From NCBI RefSeq assembly GCF_937920985.1, contig NZ_CALDXR010000005.1, forward strand, positions 1-64,000: 64,000 nt of DNA, given 5' to 3'. A program made the position numbers and the translations under genes. Shown piece after piece: positions 49,187 through 58,733 of the stretch (position 1 is its first letter; each line of letters begins with the position of its first letter). Source of the DNA: an uncultured Phascolarctobacterium sp. GTDB lineage: Bacteria > Bacillota > Negativicutes > Acidaminococcales > Acidaminococcaceae. The notes under the pieces were generated by a model. The model saw only the letters and a program-made list of their open reading frames with translations, was not told the origin of the DNA and ran no database searches.

Positions 49187-50723
49187 TCGCAGGCGGTTTG
49201 GTGGTATAGTCAAAGAGTACGCGGTTGATGTGCTTAACCTCATTAACGATACGATTAGCCGCAGTAGTAATAGTTGCCGGCGGCAGCATGGTTACTTCTG
49301 CAGTCATGAAGTCGGTAGTAGTTACCGCACGCAGAGCGATAGCATAATCATAGGTACGCTCGTCACCCATAACGCCGACGCTGCGCATATTGGTCAGAGC
49401 TGCAAAATACTGACTCGGACGCTCGCTCATCGGCAGCTTGTCTACCTCTTCGCGATAAATTGCATCTGCATCCTGTACGATAGCAACCTTTTCCGGAGTT
49501 ACATCGCCGATAATGCGGATTGCCAGACCGGGTCCCGGGAACGGCTGACGTGCTACCAGATTTTCCGGCAGGCCAAGCTCACGGCCAGATTGACGAACCT
49601 CATCCTTGAACAGGTCGCGCAGAGGCTCAACAATTTCCTTGAAATCAACAAAGTCAGGCAGGCCGCCAACATTGTGATGACTCTTGATGGTTGCAGATTC
49701 ACCGCCGAGGCCGCTTTCTACAACGTCAGGATAAATGGTGCCCTGTGCCAGATAGTCAACAGCGCCGATTTTCTTAGCTTCTTCTTCGAATACGCGAATA
49801 AACTCTTCGCCGATAATTTTACGTTTGCCTTCAGGAGCAGTTACGCCAGCCAGCTTGCTGTAGAAGCGTTCGCGTGCGTCAACGCAGATGAAGTTGATAT
49901 CGAACTGACCGCCTTCACCGAAAACAGCGCAAACCTCTTCACGCTCGTTTTTGCGCAGCAGACCGTGATCTACAAATACGCAGGTAAGCTGCTTGCCGAT
50001 AGCCTTAGCCAGCATAGCAGCACAAACGCTGGAATCAACACCGCCGGACAGAGCGCACAGAACCTTGCCGTCACCAATTCTTTCTTTCAGCTCAGCAACA
50101 GTCTGCTCTACGAAGGAATCCATTTTCCAGGTTCCTGCACAGCCGCAAACATTGTAAACAAAGTTGCTCAGCATCTTGGTGCCGTTTTCGGTATGCAGAA
50201 CCTCGGGATGGAATTGTACACAATACAATTTACGTGCTTCATCCTCAGCAGCAGCAACCGGGCAGTTCGGAGTGCTTGCAACAATCTTGAAGCCAGGAGC
50301 TGCAGTTTCGATATAATCGTTATGGCTCATCCAGCATACGTTTTTCTCAGACAGGCCAGCAAACATCGGGCTGGTGGTGTCAAGATCAACAACAGTTTTG
50401 CCGTATTCGCGCTCGGGAGCTACGCATACATGACCGCCGAGCATATGCATCATCAGCTGGCTGCCGTAGCAAATGCCCAGAACAGGCACGCCCCAGGTAT
50501 AGATTTCCGGATCAATAGTAGGAGAATCCTCCAGATAAGCGCTGTTAGGACCACCGGTAAAAATAATACCCTTCGGATTTTTAGCCTTAATTGCTTCCAG
50601 GCTATGCTTATAGGATACGATTTCGCAGTACACACCGCTTTCACGTACGCGTCTTGCGATTAACTGGTTATACTGCCCGCCGAAGTCAATTACGAGCACC
50701 ATTTCTTGTGCATTATTTTGCAT
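49170..50723 (-). CDS. guaA: GMP synthase (glutamine-hydrolysing)
   Basis: 517 residues from ATG 50723. Glutaminase domain with catalytic Cys in GICYGSQLMMHMLGG and the His-Glu pair in QFHPEV; ATP pyrophosphatase domain with SGGVDSSV; dimerisation domain ending TKPPATIEFE. It converts XMP to GMP. No purine riboswitch was seen in the upstream 377 bp. Confidence 0.96.
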   Translation of the reverse strand: MQNNAQEMVLVIDFGGQYNQLIARRVRESGVYCEIVSYKHSLEAIKAKNPKGIIFTGGPNSAYLEDSPTIDPEIYTWGVPVLGICYGSQLMMHMLGGHVCVAPEREYGKTVVDLDTTSPMFAGLSEKNVCWMSHNDYIETAAPGFKIVASTPNCPVAAAEDEARKLYCVQFHPEVLHTENGTKMLSNFVYNVCGCAGTWKMDSFVEQTVAELKERIGDGKVLCALSGGVDSSVCAAMLAKAIGKQLTCVFVDHGLLRKNEREEVCAVFGEGGQFDINFICVDARERFYSKLAGVTAPEGKRKIIGEEFIRVFEEEAKKIGAVDYLAQGTIYPDVVESGLGGESATIKSHHNVGGLPDFVDFKEIVEPLRDLFKDEVRQSGRELGLPENLVARQPFPGPGLAIRIIGDVTPEKVAIVQDADAIYREEVDKLPMSERPSQYFAALTNMRSVGVMGDERTYDYAIALRAVTTTDFMTAEVTMLPPATITTAANRIVNEVKHINRVLFDYTTKPPATIEFE

Positions 50724-51100
50724 CAATCCTTCACTCTCCTTCAAAAATAAACATGCTGCTTATATAGCAGTTATGTAAAAAATTATACGTTTTTAATATA
50801 CTATAGATTACCATAAACGGCATGAAAATGCAATGAAAATGCTATTTCAGCGTCATAACGTCTTGTTCTGACCTAAGTATACATCCTACTGCTCTTAAAA
50901 CGTGCTTTGCTGCAATAAATAACAGTAAGCCTAAATACAAACATCCCATATTCAAATATCATTAATGACTGCTAAATTGAAATTTACAAATCTTTCAGAA
51001 AATGCTATAATATTCTTTAGGTATGCCACAAAGCAACCTAGGGAGTATTGGCTGACAGAAATTCTAAAAATCTGACAGCACCTATTTTAGGAGGGATATA
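50724..51100. other. Gene-free stretch between guaA and the symporter
   Basis: Divergent promoter region of 377 bp. The symporter promoter is at 50983-51011. No reading frame, repeat or riboswitch core is recognisable in the remainder. Confidence 0.5.
50983..51011 (+). promoter_or_regulatory. Promoter of the DAACS symporter
   Basis: TTTACA (50983-50988), 17-bp spacer, TATAAT (51006-51011). Confidence 0.75.
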
Positions 51101-52384
51101 ATGCAGCAAAATGCAGATGTGAAGGATTTAGCACAAAAAGTGATAAATCAAAACAAATCACAAAACAACAAAAGTCAATTTATTATCTGGATGGGCGCAC
51201 TGGTAGTCGGTGCCATTCTCGGTTATTTAGGAATCAAACCCCTGAATGACTTGTTCAACTTCATCGCTACCGTTTACACACGCCTCTTCCAATTTATCGC
51301 CGTACCTACCATTGCTTTAGCCGTAATTACTACATTGGCTGCTTTGGGAAGCAAAAAAGAAACCGGTCAGATTTTTGGTCACGCTGTAGTTTACACCTTT
51401 TTGACTACTGTTTGTGCAGCAGGCATCGGTCTTGCTATTTACCTTTGGGTAGCTCCCGGCAACCTGCCGGCAGAAATTGTTGGCAGCGGCATGTCCAATG
51501 TACCGCAAAATCTTGGCAAGTTAAGCTACTATGACCACATTTTAAATGTTATTCCTAACAACATGCTGCAGCCGTTCCTCGCAGGCAACGTGCTTTCCGT
51601 AATGCTGATTGCTGCTGCTATGGGTTTAGGTCTGGCATTTATGCCTAAAACCGAAAACAGAGAAGCTCTGCTGAAAGCAGTATTAGGCTTCCAGGAGCTG
51701 CTGTTCACTCTTATTAAAGCGTTGCTGTTCGTACTGCCTCTCGGTATTCTGGCATTCGCAGGTCAGCTTTCCGCACAGATTGAAGCCGGCGTAATCGTTG
51801 GCGCTCTGGGCAAATATACTCTGGTTATCATGGCCAGCAACTGTGTACAGTTCTTCATCGTTCTGCCTATCTTCCTGCTTGCAAGAGGCCTGAACCCGAT
51901 TGATGTATTCAAGAAAATGTCTCCGGCAGTCGCTGTTGCACTGTTCACCAAGAGCTCCGCAGGCACCCTGCCTGTAACTATGGCGTCCGCTGAACAAAAC
52001 ATGAAGGTTAACAAAGCTGTTTCCCGCTTTGTACTGCCTATCTGCACCACCATCAACATGAACGGCTGCGCTGCCTTCATTTTGATCACTTCCATTTTCG
52101 TTATGCAGAATGCAGGCTTTGAGCTGTCCATGACCACCATGCTTACCTGGCTGCTGGTATCTGTACTGGCTGCTGTTGGTAACGCAGGCGTACCGATGGG
52201 CTGCTACTTCCTCACCCTGTCTCTGATGAGCGGCATTGGCGCTCCTATCGGTATCATGGGTATCATCCTGCCGATTTACACCATCATCGATATGGTTGAA
52301 ACCGCTGAAAACGTTTGGTCCGACTCCTGCGTTTGCGCAATGACCGACCACGATCTCAAAGGAAAAATTGCTGAAGAAGAATAA
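51101..52384 (+). CDS. Dicarboxylate/amino acid:cation symporter (DAACS)
   Basis: 427 residues with 8-10 membrane segments. Family marks: FTKSSAGTLPVTMASAEQ (serine-rich loop) and ICTTINMNGCAAFI, GNAGVPMGCYFLTLSLM. Related to GltP/SstT; imports glutamate, aspartate, serine or dicarboxylates with sodium or protons. TAGGAGGG precedes the start. Confidence 0.9.
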   Translation: MQQNADVKDLAQKVINQNKSQNNKSQFIIWMGALVVGAILGYLGIKPLNDLFNFIATVYTRLFQFIAVPTIALAVITTLAALGSKKETGQIFGHAVVYTFLTTVCAAGIGLAIYLWVAPGNLPAEIVGSGMSNVPQNLGKLSYYDHILNVIPNNMLQPFLAGNVLSVMLIAAAMGLGLAFMPKTENREALLKAVLGFQELLFTLIKALLFVLPLGILAFAGQLSAQIEAGVIVGALGKYTLVIMASNCVQFFIVLPIFLLARGLNPIDVFKKMSPAVAVALFTKSSAGTLPVTMASAEQNMKVNKAVSRFVLPICTTINMNGCAAFILITSIFVMQNAGFELSMTTMLTWLLVSVLAAVGNAGVPMGCYFLTLSLMSGIGAPIGIMGIILPIYTIIDMVETAENVWSDSCVCAMTDHDLKGKIAEEE

Positions 52385-52395
52385 GCTGTAAAGCA

Positions 52396-52436
52396 AATAA
52401 CTGCTAATTCGCTGTGAATTAGCAGTTATTTTTTTA
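52396..52436 (+). terminator. Terminator after the DAACS symporter
   Basis: AATAACTGCTAATTC / GAATTAGCAGTTATT with T7. Confidence 0.8.
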
Positions 52437-52445
52437 CAGGAAAAA

Positions 52446-52478
52446 CAAAAACGCCGCCAGATAAACATCTGACGGCGA
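52446..52478 (-). terminator. Terminator of tRNA-Thr(TGT)
   Basis: Minus strand CGCCGTCAGAT / ATCTGGCGGCG, then TTTTTGTTTTT. Confidence 0.75.
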
Positions 52479-52486
52479 AAATTCAT

Positions 52487-52562
52487 TGGAGCTGGCAATA
52501 GGAATCGAACCCACAACCTGCTGATTACAAATCAGCTGCTCTGCCAATTGAGCTATGCCAGC
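52487..52562 (-). tRNA. tRNA-Thr (TGT)
   Basis: Minus-strand cloverleaf: GCTGGCA/TGCCAGC acceptor, anticodon loop TTTGTAA (TGT), T-arm GGTTCGATTCC, encoded CCA. Confidence 0.93.
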
Positions 52563-52638
52563 ACAAAATTCTTTTATTATTATAAAGGATAAAGCCTGTT
52601 TTGTCAATACTTTCGCAAACAAAGATTTTAGAGCAGGC

Positions 52639-53442
52639 TTACATGTAGAAATACCAGTAGGTTACACCGGCCAGCAGTATTCTATAAACGGCAAAGCTGG
52701 TCAGCTTGGAATTCTGCAAAAATTTCAGGAACCATAATACCGAAATATAAGCAACGATAAACGACACAACGAAGCCTATTGCCAATACCTGCAGATCACC
52801 TGCAGAAAGATACTGAAGGTTTCTGATCAGATCATAAATACAGGCCACAAACATCAGCGGCACAGCAATTACAAAGGTATAATTTGCTGCGGCACTGCGA
52901 GTAAGACCAACCAAAAGACCACCGGCAATAGTGCTGCCGCTGCGGGAAAAACCAGGCCACAGGGAAAGGAATTGATAAATGCCAACCCATACTGCCTGAC
53001 GGATAGAAATTTTATCAACATCATCAACAAGTTCAGCCTCACGGCCTTTAGTTCTATATTCCGCAAACATCAGCAGCAGACCGCCCAGGAAAAGGCCTAT
53101 TGCTACCGTAAAAGGAGAAAACAGATACTCCTTGATATAGTGATACAGAAAGAAGGCTACCAGCATAACAGGCACGATACCGGCAGCTACGTGCCAGACA
53201 GAAAGCCCCTTGTTGATATCCCAGCCATCTTTAGTAAAGAATCTGGCAAAACGCTCTTTATAAATAAAAACAACAGATAAGATAGCGCCCAACTGTACAA
53301 ACACATCAAAAACATCTGCCAGCTGTCCTTCAAATCCTAATACATGACCGACAATAATCATATGACCGGTAGAAGAAACCGGCAAAAATTCAGTCAGACC
53401 TTCAACAATACCCACAATAACGGCAATTAAATTTAAGTCCAT
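52639..53442 (-). CDS. uppP: Undecaprenyl-diphosphatase
   Basis: 267 residues, about eight membrane segments. EGLTEFLPVSSTGHMI and the GFSRSGSTIAGGLLVGLTR block hold the active-site residues of the BacA/UppP family. It recycles the lipid carrier for peptidoglycan synthesis. Promoter 53477-53505. Confidence 0.95.
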   Translation of the reverse strand: MDLNLIAVIVGIVEGLTEFLPVSSTGHMIIVGHVLGFEGQLADVFDVFVQLGAILSVVFIYKERFARFFTKDGWDINKGLSVWHVAAGIVPVMLVAFFLYHYIKEYLFSPFTVAIGLFLGGLLLMFAEYRTKGREAELVDDVDKISIRQAVWVGIYQFLSLWPGFSRSGSTIAGGLLVGLTRSAAANYTFVIAVPLMFVACIYDLIRNLQYLSAGDLQVLAIGFVVSFIVAYISVLWFLKFLQNSKLTSFAVYRILLAGVTYWYFYM

Positions 53443-53476
53443 GATTTACTCCCTTTCGCAAACACTAAGCCTTTTT

Positions 53477-53505
53477 ATTATACTCTGAATCGCGCTTAAC
53501 TGCAA
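53477..53505 (-). promoter_or_regulatory. Promoter of uppP
   Basis: Minus strand TTGCAG (53500-53505), 17-bp spacer, TATAAT (53477-53482). Confidence 0.7.
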
Positions 53506-53556
53506 TTAAATCTCACTATTTTTTAAAATTTTTCACACTTCTTAAAGCTTCCTGAT

Positions 53557-53592
53557 AAAAAACAGAGGATGGCGCTAACACCATCCTCTGTA
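53557..53592 (-). terminator. Terminator after pfkA
   Basis: Minus strand ACAGAGGATGG / CCATCCTCTGT followed by TTTTTT. Confidence 0.75.
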
Positions 53593-53643
53593 ATGTAAAA
53601 TTCTTATCTTAATCTGGGGTTAAATCTATTAATCAAGTTTAAA

Positions 53644-54738
53644 TTAATCGCCAAAGCACAATCCCAGCTGGCGTCCTGTGCGAATTATTTCGCTGTCTAC
53701 AGGAACCTGACGCGGTTTGGAAGCAGCCTTTTGAATAAAGACGGTAACAATCTGATCATGATATAAGGATACCATAACATTATATTCACGTCTCAGGCAA
53801 GCCTCCGCCGCTGCCACGCCATAACGCGTCGACAGTACACGGTCAAACGCTGTAGGCGAACCACCACGCTGCAAATAACCTAATACAGTGCAACGCGATT
53901 CAATGCCAGTTTGCTCTTCAATGGCCTGCGCCACCTTTTCGCCTGCACCGCCAAGGCGGATTGGCTCAAAGCTGCCCTCAACCATACGTGCAATTGACAT
54001 CTCGCCACCTTCAGGACGTGCTCCCTCAGCAACAACTACAATACTGAAATTCTTGCCGGCAGCCTTACGTGCCTGAATCTTAGCAATCACCGGTTCCAGC
54101 TTATAAGGAATTTCCGGTAGCAAAATAACGTCAGCACCGCCGGCAATACCACTGTGCAAAGCAATCCAGCCAGCATAGCGGCCCATGACCTCCAGCACCA
54201 TAACACGGTGATGCGATTCAGCTGTAGTATGCAACCTGTCAAGCGCTTCTGTAGCCATCGCCATAGCAGTGTCAAAGCCGAAGGTACGCTCCGTGCAAGG
54301 CAAATCGTTATCAATAGTCTTAGGCACACCAACAACCTTAATATCGCATTCACGCGCCAGCTCAGCACCAATATTCAGGCTACCGTCGCCGCCGATAACA
54401 ACCAAGGCCTCTATATCGTATTTGCGCAGGTTTTCAACAACCTTTTCGCGCATATCCTTATATACAAGCTCACCATTTTCTTCAACAGCAAAATGGAAGG
54501 GATTATCACGGTTCGTAGTGCCTAAAATTGTTCCGCCACGCGGCAAAATGCCGGATACTGCAGCATAATCCATTAATTTCAGATTATCGTTTATCAGACC
54601 ATTAAAGCCATTGAGTACGCCATAAACCTCACAATCGTTCTGCAGGAAGGTTTTTACAACTGCACGTATTACAGCGTTTAATCCCGGGCAGTCACCTCCG
54701 CCGGTCAAAACAGCAAAGCGACGTTTTTTCTGCTCCAT
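53644..54738 (-). CDS. pfkA: 6-phosphofructokinase (mixed-substrate type)
   Basis: 364 residues. GGGDCPGLNAVIR at the N-terminus, VIGGDGSLNIG near residue 100, PKTIDNDLPCTE with catalytic Asp, MGRYAGWIA. GGDGS is the ATP-type residue set while PKTIDND is typical of PPi-type or mixed enzymes, so donor preference is open. It feeds glycolysis together with FruK. Confidence 0.9.
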   Translation of the reverse strand: MEQKKRRFAVLTGGGDCPGLNAVIRAVVKTFLQNDCEVYGVLNGFNGLINDNLKLMDYAAVSGILPRGGTILGTTNRDNPFHFAVEENGELVYKDMREKVVENLRKYDIEALVVIGGDGSLNIGAELARECDIKVVGVPKTIDNDLPCTERTFGFDTAMAMATEALDRLHTTAESHHRVMVLEVMGRYAGWIALHSGIAGGADVILLPEIPYKLEPVIAKIQARKAAGKNFSIVVVAEGARPEGGEMSIARMVEGSFEPIRLGGAGEKVAQAIEEQTGIESRCTVLGYLQRGGSPTAFDRVLSTRYGVAAAEACLRREYNVMVSLYHDQIVTVFIQKAASKPRQVPVDSEIIRTGRQLGLCFGD

Positions 54739-54761
54739 ATCAAGCCTCCGCTTATTAACTA

Positions 54762-55226
54762 TTAACCTTCTACGTTCCAGATCTTAAAGCCATCGGGGCT
54801 GATACGGATAGCTTCAGTGCCATCAAATTTGTCATAGCACAGGTTACCGTTATCAATGTATCCGGGCCATGCGGTTACGATGGTAAACTTTTTGCTCAGT
54901 TTACGCATCAGGCTGTCAGTGTTGATGTGGAATACGGGTACAAACAAGGTCTGCAGTCTGTCAAGGATGATAACATCAGCATTATAGCTTGCCAGAATGT
55001 CCGCAAACATATCCGGAGCATACAAACCTCTGTCAGCAGCCGGAATAGCCAAAAACTCTTCGCTGATCAGCATACGGCAGTCAACGTAGGTCCATTTTTG
55101 AGATTCTGCAGCTTCACGTAAAACTTTGCTCTTGCCACTGCCCGGTTTACCGGTAACAATAACAACATTTCCTTTGTCGGCCTGAGCCTCTGCTACAACC
55201 TTCACTAATTCTTCAACTTGATTCAT
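54762..55226 (-). CDS. P-loop ATPase resembling BREX BrxF
   Basis: 154 residues from ATG 55226 (AGGAGG upstream). Walker A GKPGSGKS at residues 26-33, Walker B-like VIILDRLQTLF. Size and layout are those of BrxF, the small ATPase of type 3 BREX, but no other BREX gene is nearby. It may be a housekeeping relative that only shares the fold. It lies between sigH and pfkA. Confidence 0.6.
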   Translation of the reverse strand: MNQVEELVKVVAEAQADKGNVVIVTGKPGSGKSKVLREAAESQKWTYVDCRMLISEEFLAIPAADRGLYAPDMFADILASYNADVIILDRLQTLFVPVFHINTDSLMRKLSKKFTIVTAWPGYIDNGNLCYDKFDGTEAIRISPDGFKIWNVEG

Positions 55227-55389
55227 TTGAAAAACCTCCTCTAACACCGAAGTGTCAATTTTGCTTTACTAACTTGTTAATATATCTATTCGCTGTACTT
55301 GCGTAAAATCCTCTTAATAAAAAAACACCATTCTGAAAATTTCAAAATGATGTATATTTTTGTTACAGTTTTATCAATTATCCGCAGTT

Positions 55390-56118
55390 TCAGGAATTTT
55401 TATTCTTAAAACGCTCATACGGATCAATCGCCAGCAGTCCGCTGTAAACTGTACGCAGGTCAGTAATGTCTCCTTTGCTGATGATATATTTTTCAAGTTT
55501 ACGCTTTACACGCTGCAGCGCATTATCAATAGATTTGATATGACGCCCCAGCTCAGCAGCAATTTCCTGATAGGATTTGCCATCAAGATAGCTCATCAGA
55601 ACCTTCCATTCCAGGTCACTGAGAATTTCATTCATCTTGCTCTCAATATCGCTGAATTCCTCACGGCTGATAATCATATCCTCCGGATTAGCAACCTTAA
55701 CACCACTGATGACATCCAGCAATGTACGGTCACTGTCCTCCTCGTAAATCGGCTTGTTAAGCGATACATAGGAGTTGAGAGGAATATGCTTCTGTCTGGT
55801 AGCAGTTTTTATCGCTGTAATAATCTGCCTTGTTACACACAACTCAGCAAACGCGCGGAACGAAGCCTGCTTGTCAGCACGGAAATCACGAATAGCCTTA
55901 TACAGACCAATCATGCCTTCCTGAATGATGTCTTCGCGCTCTGCACCTATTAAAAAATAGCTGCGAGCCTTAGCTCTGACGAAGTTTCTGTATTTATGCA
56001 GCAGATATTCCTGTGCTAAAACATTATCATGCTGCTGTGATTCTAAAACGATTTCCTCATCAGTCATTTTTGCAAAAGCGTCATTAGGATCGTTTTGCAT
56101 TACAGTATCTGTAGCCAT
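55390..56118 (-). CDS. sigH: RNA polymerase sigma-H factor
   Basis: 242 residues. Region 2 (AQEYLLHKYRNFVRAKARSYFLIGAEREDIIQEGMIGLYKAIRDF) and region 4 (LSDLEWKVLMSYLDGKSYQEIAAELGRHIKSIDNALQRVKRKL). SigH/Spo0H type, in its usual Firmicutes place after yacP. ATG 56118 is taken; a TTG at 56121 is also possible. Confidence 0.92.
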   Translation of the reverse strand: MATDTVMQNDPNDAFAKMTDEEIVLESQQHDNVLAQEYLLHKYRNFVRAKARSYFLIGAEREDIIQEGMIGLYKAIRDFRADKQASFRAFAELCVTRQIITAIKTATRQKHIPLNSYVSLNKPIYEEDSDRTLLDVISGVKVANPEDMIISREEFSDIESKMNEILSDLEWKVLMSYLDGKSYQEIAAELGRHIKSIDNALQRVKRKLEKYIISKGDITDLRTVYSGLLAIDPYERFKNKNS

Positions 56119-56234
56119 CAATAGCATATCCTCCGTCTATTTATCTATCTGCCACTGTCTTGCAAAACAGTTATCGCAAATTTTTCATAACAAAAGCGTT
56201 AGTATTTTTATTATATCCCGAGCAGTGCTTTACG

Positions 56235-56753
56235 TCAACTTTTATCCCGGCGCAATTTTTCCAAATGCGCCAGCACATGACCGCTCACCCTGCCACCAAG
56301 CTCGTTTCTGTTTAAGGCGCGTCTGGGGACAGCCAGACGATTGGCAATTTCCTTTTTAGCCTTATAATACTGCTCGCGGAATTCTCGGGAGGAAATACGG
56401 TAGGCACCTGCTCCCAAAATATTAATCTGCTCAGCATAGTCACTGGTGACAACAAAAACCTTGGCCTGTACGTGCCGCAGCTCATAAGTACGTCGTTCAA
56501 TCCAGGAATCTGCTGTTTCACCTTCATTAGTAAACACAACATCAATGCCATGAATCTTTTCGGATGCGGCAACGCCTGCCACCTCCTGCGCATCAAAAAC
56601 TACAATGGCACGATACCCCTTAAAGGCAGCATATTCTGCCACACCCGCTACCAAAAGCTCGCGTGCATGCTCCAGGTTTTCCTGGCGGAGTTGGGCAAAA
56701 TCCTTCCAGGCGTTAATTACATTATACCCATCAATTATCAGATATTCGCCCAT
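56235..56753 (-). CDS. NYN-domain nuclease (YacP/Rae1-like)
   Basis: 172 residues. LIIDGYNVINAWKD with the first catalytic Asp, then VVFDAQEV, VVFTNEGETADSWIERR and VVTSDYAEQ acidic sites. YacP (Rae1) cuts mRNA in the ribosomal A site. It follows rlmB by 12 nt. Confidence 0.88.
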   Translation of the reverse strand: MGEYLIIDGYNVINAWKDFAQLRQENLEHARELLVAGVAEYAAFKGYRAIVVFDAQEVAGVAASEKIHGIDVVFTNEGETADSWIERRTYELRHVQAKVFVVTSDYAEQINILGAGAYRISSREFREQYYKAKKEIANRLAVPRRALNRNELGGRVSGHVLAHLEKLRRDKS

Positions 56754-56765
56754 GCCTTCACCTCT

Positions 56766-57512
56766 TTAGAATTGATGTCGTTGACGCACTACCTCGTACA
56801 TCAGAACAGCACCTGCTGCTGATGCATTCAGTGAATTAACGCCGCCATTCATCGGAATGCTGACAACATCATCACATTTTTGTTTAACCAGTCGGCCTAA
56901 GCCTCTGCCTTCAGCGCCAATCACCAGTACAATCGGCCCGGTCATATTGGCGGCATAAAAATCAACGCCATCCATATCAGCGCCCACAACCCAGCAGCCA
57001 CGCTGCTTAAGCTCTTCGATGGTCTGGGCAATATTGCCGATCTGTACAACCGGTACATATTCCACCGCACCAGCTGAAATTTTGGCAACAACAGCGTTGA
57101 GCGGACAGCTGCGACGACGCGGCATCAATACACCATGTACGCCTGCAGCGTCAGCACTGCGGATAAGCGCACCCACGTTCTGCGGATCCTGCAGCTCATC
57201 AAGCAACAGAATAAATGGCTCTTCATTTTTTTCAGCTGCACGGGCAAATACATCGTCCAGAGTGCGGAAAGCAATTGGTGCAGCTAAAGCTGCTACGCCC
57301 TGATGACGCAGGCCCTTAGCCAGTTTATCCAGCTTTTCGGCCTTTACAGTCTCTACAGGCACGCCCTTTTCCTTAGCCAAGGCAATGATTTCGCCCAGGC
57401 TACCGCCATGAGCACCTTCCTGCAAAAGTATTTTGTTTATTGAGCGCTGGCTGCGCAAGGCTTCACTAACCGCATTACGTCCAGCTATTAAATCACTATT
57501 CTGCTCAGCCAT
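56766..57512 (-). CDS. rlmB: 23S rRNA 2'-O-methyltransferase (RlmB/TrmH family)
   Basis: 248 residues of SPOUT type: AGRNAVSEAL, ILLDELQDPQNVGALIRSADA, VIGAEGRGLGRLVKQKCDDVVSIPMNGGVNSLN (SAM knot). Methylates a guanosine of 23S rRNA. In the sigH-cysS cluster. Confidence 0.92.
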   Translation of the reverse strand: MAEQNSDLIAGRNAVSEALRSQRSINKILLQEGAHGGSLGEIIALAKEKGVPVETVKAEKLDKLAKGLRHQGVAALAAPIAFRTLDDVFARAAEKNEEPFILLLDELQDPQNVGALIRSADAAGVHGVLMPRRRSCPLNAVVAKISAGAVEYVPVVQIGNIAQTIEELKQRGCWVVGADMDGVDFYAANMTGPIVLVIGAEGRGLGRLVKQKCDDVVSIPMNGGVNSLNASAAGAVLMYEVVRQRHQF

Positions 57513-57521
57513 AGTTTCTCC

Positions 57522-58223
57522 TTACTGCTTTTGCTCTGCCTTGGCTTTTGCTGCCAAGATTGCCTGCAGACGGCCACAGGACATAGCGCCCTCGTGACAT
57601 ACGCCCTCAGATACACAGGTAGGACCTGCATTTTCAAAAATAACAGGCGCTACCTCCTGGCATTGGCGCAGCATCTCATTAGCCAACGCACGGATTTCCC
57701 ATTGTGCACGGGTGCAGCAGCGCAGGCTGAAGAAGTTCAGCAGAGAACGCGCATTAAACGTGCAGACAATCTTCGTTTCTGTTGCGTTAGGCAAAATATA
57801 ACGGGCATCCTCAGCTGGAATACCCAGCGCGATAAACTCGTCATACATTTCCTGAATCTCAGCCATCAGCTTGTCAAACTTTGCCTTAGCTGCAGGCTTG
57901 GAGGCAATAGAAGCGGGCACGATTGTTTCAAAATCATGCTCCTTAACGTAACGCTGAGATTGCTGGGAATAAGAAGCAATGCGGTGACGCACCAATTGAT
58001 GTGTCAAAACGCGGGATACGCCTTCGATAGCAAAGGTAAAGGTAACATGCTCCAGGGTAGACAAATGCCCCATGCTTACCAGCTTACGTACCAGCTTCGC
58101 TGCCTGCTCGTCGCTGATTTTTTCTTCCAGCTGGGCAGCACCAATCGGAGAATAGCACAGACGTGCACTCATCGCCACAGTGCGCTCCGGCTCCGGCGTA
58201 TGACGTACTAATTTTACCATCAT
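57522..58223 (-). CDS. thyX: FAD-dependent thymidylate synthase
   Basis: 233 residues from ATG 58223 (AGGAG 9 nt upstream). The ThyX signature RHRIASYSQQSQRY is present. It makes dTMP from dUMP using folate and FAD. Placed between mrnC and rlmB, as in several Firmicutes. Confidence 0.93.
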   Translation of the reverse strand: MMVKLVRHTPEPERTVAMSARLCYSPIGAAQLEEKISDEQAAKLVRKLVSMGHLSTLEHVTFTFAIEGVSRVLTHQLVRHRIASYSQQSQRYVKEHDFETIVPASIASKPAAKAKFDKLMAEIQEMYDEFIALGIPAEDARYILPNATETKIVCTFNARSLLNFFSLRCCTRAQWEIRALANEMLRQCQEVAPVIFENAGPTCVSEGVCHEGAMSCGRLQAILAAKAKAEQKQ

Positions 58224-58265
58224 CGTTATCATCTCCTCTCTTTTCAACGGACAAATAGAGGGGTA

Positions 58266-58733
58266 TTATTTTTTGTGATTTTCCTGCATATATTTACTAA
58301 TAATATCAAAGGAAAGATCCATAACCTCCTGCAGGCGCTCCTCACGTTCTTCGAGGAAGAGCCAGCCCAAAAGTGCTTCAAAGGCTGTTGCCATACGGTA
58401 TTCATGTACGGAGGCACTTTTCGGCACCATCGACTTGGCATTGCGTCCGCGACGGAAAATAACGCTTTCCTCCTCGCTCAGGCTCGCCTCCAGCTGCTGC
58501 ATTGCCTGACATTGGCACACTGCAGAAACCATCTTGGAACCGATATCATGCACAATGCGTACATGCTTGGAGTTCGGCAAAAGGCGCAGACGTACATACA
58601 TAGAAAATACTACGTCGCCGATATATGCCAGTAATATAGGATTTATTTCCTTAGTGGCAGGAAAAGGAGCACCGGCAGCCGCACAGGCTGCCAGGGCATG
58701 CTCCTTTAGCATTTTGTATTGTTCAAATTTCAT
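58266..58733 (-). CDS. mrnC: Mini-ribonuclease III
   Basis: 155 residues; one RNase III domain without the dsRNA-binding domain: LLAYIGDVVFSMYVRLRL, and EALLGWLFLEE later. It matures 23S rRNA. The start codon overlaps the cysS stop (TAATG). Confidence 0.92.
   Translation of the reverse strand: MKFEQYKMLKEHALAACAAAGAPFPATKEINPILLAYIGDVVFSMYVRLRLLPNSKHVRIVHDIGSKMVSAVCQCQAMQQLEASLSEEESVIFRRGRNAKSMVPKSASVHEYRMATAFEALLGWLFLEEREERLQEVMDLSFDIISKYMQENHKK

Noticed and set aside
50724..51100. Purine riboswitch before guaA
   Set aside because: Looked for the conserved purine aptamer loops and a terminator; neither is present.
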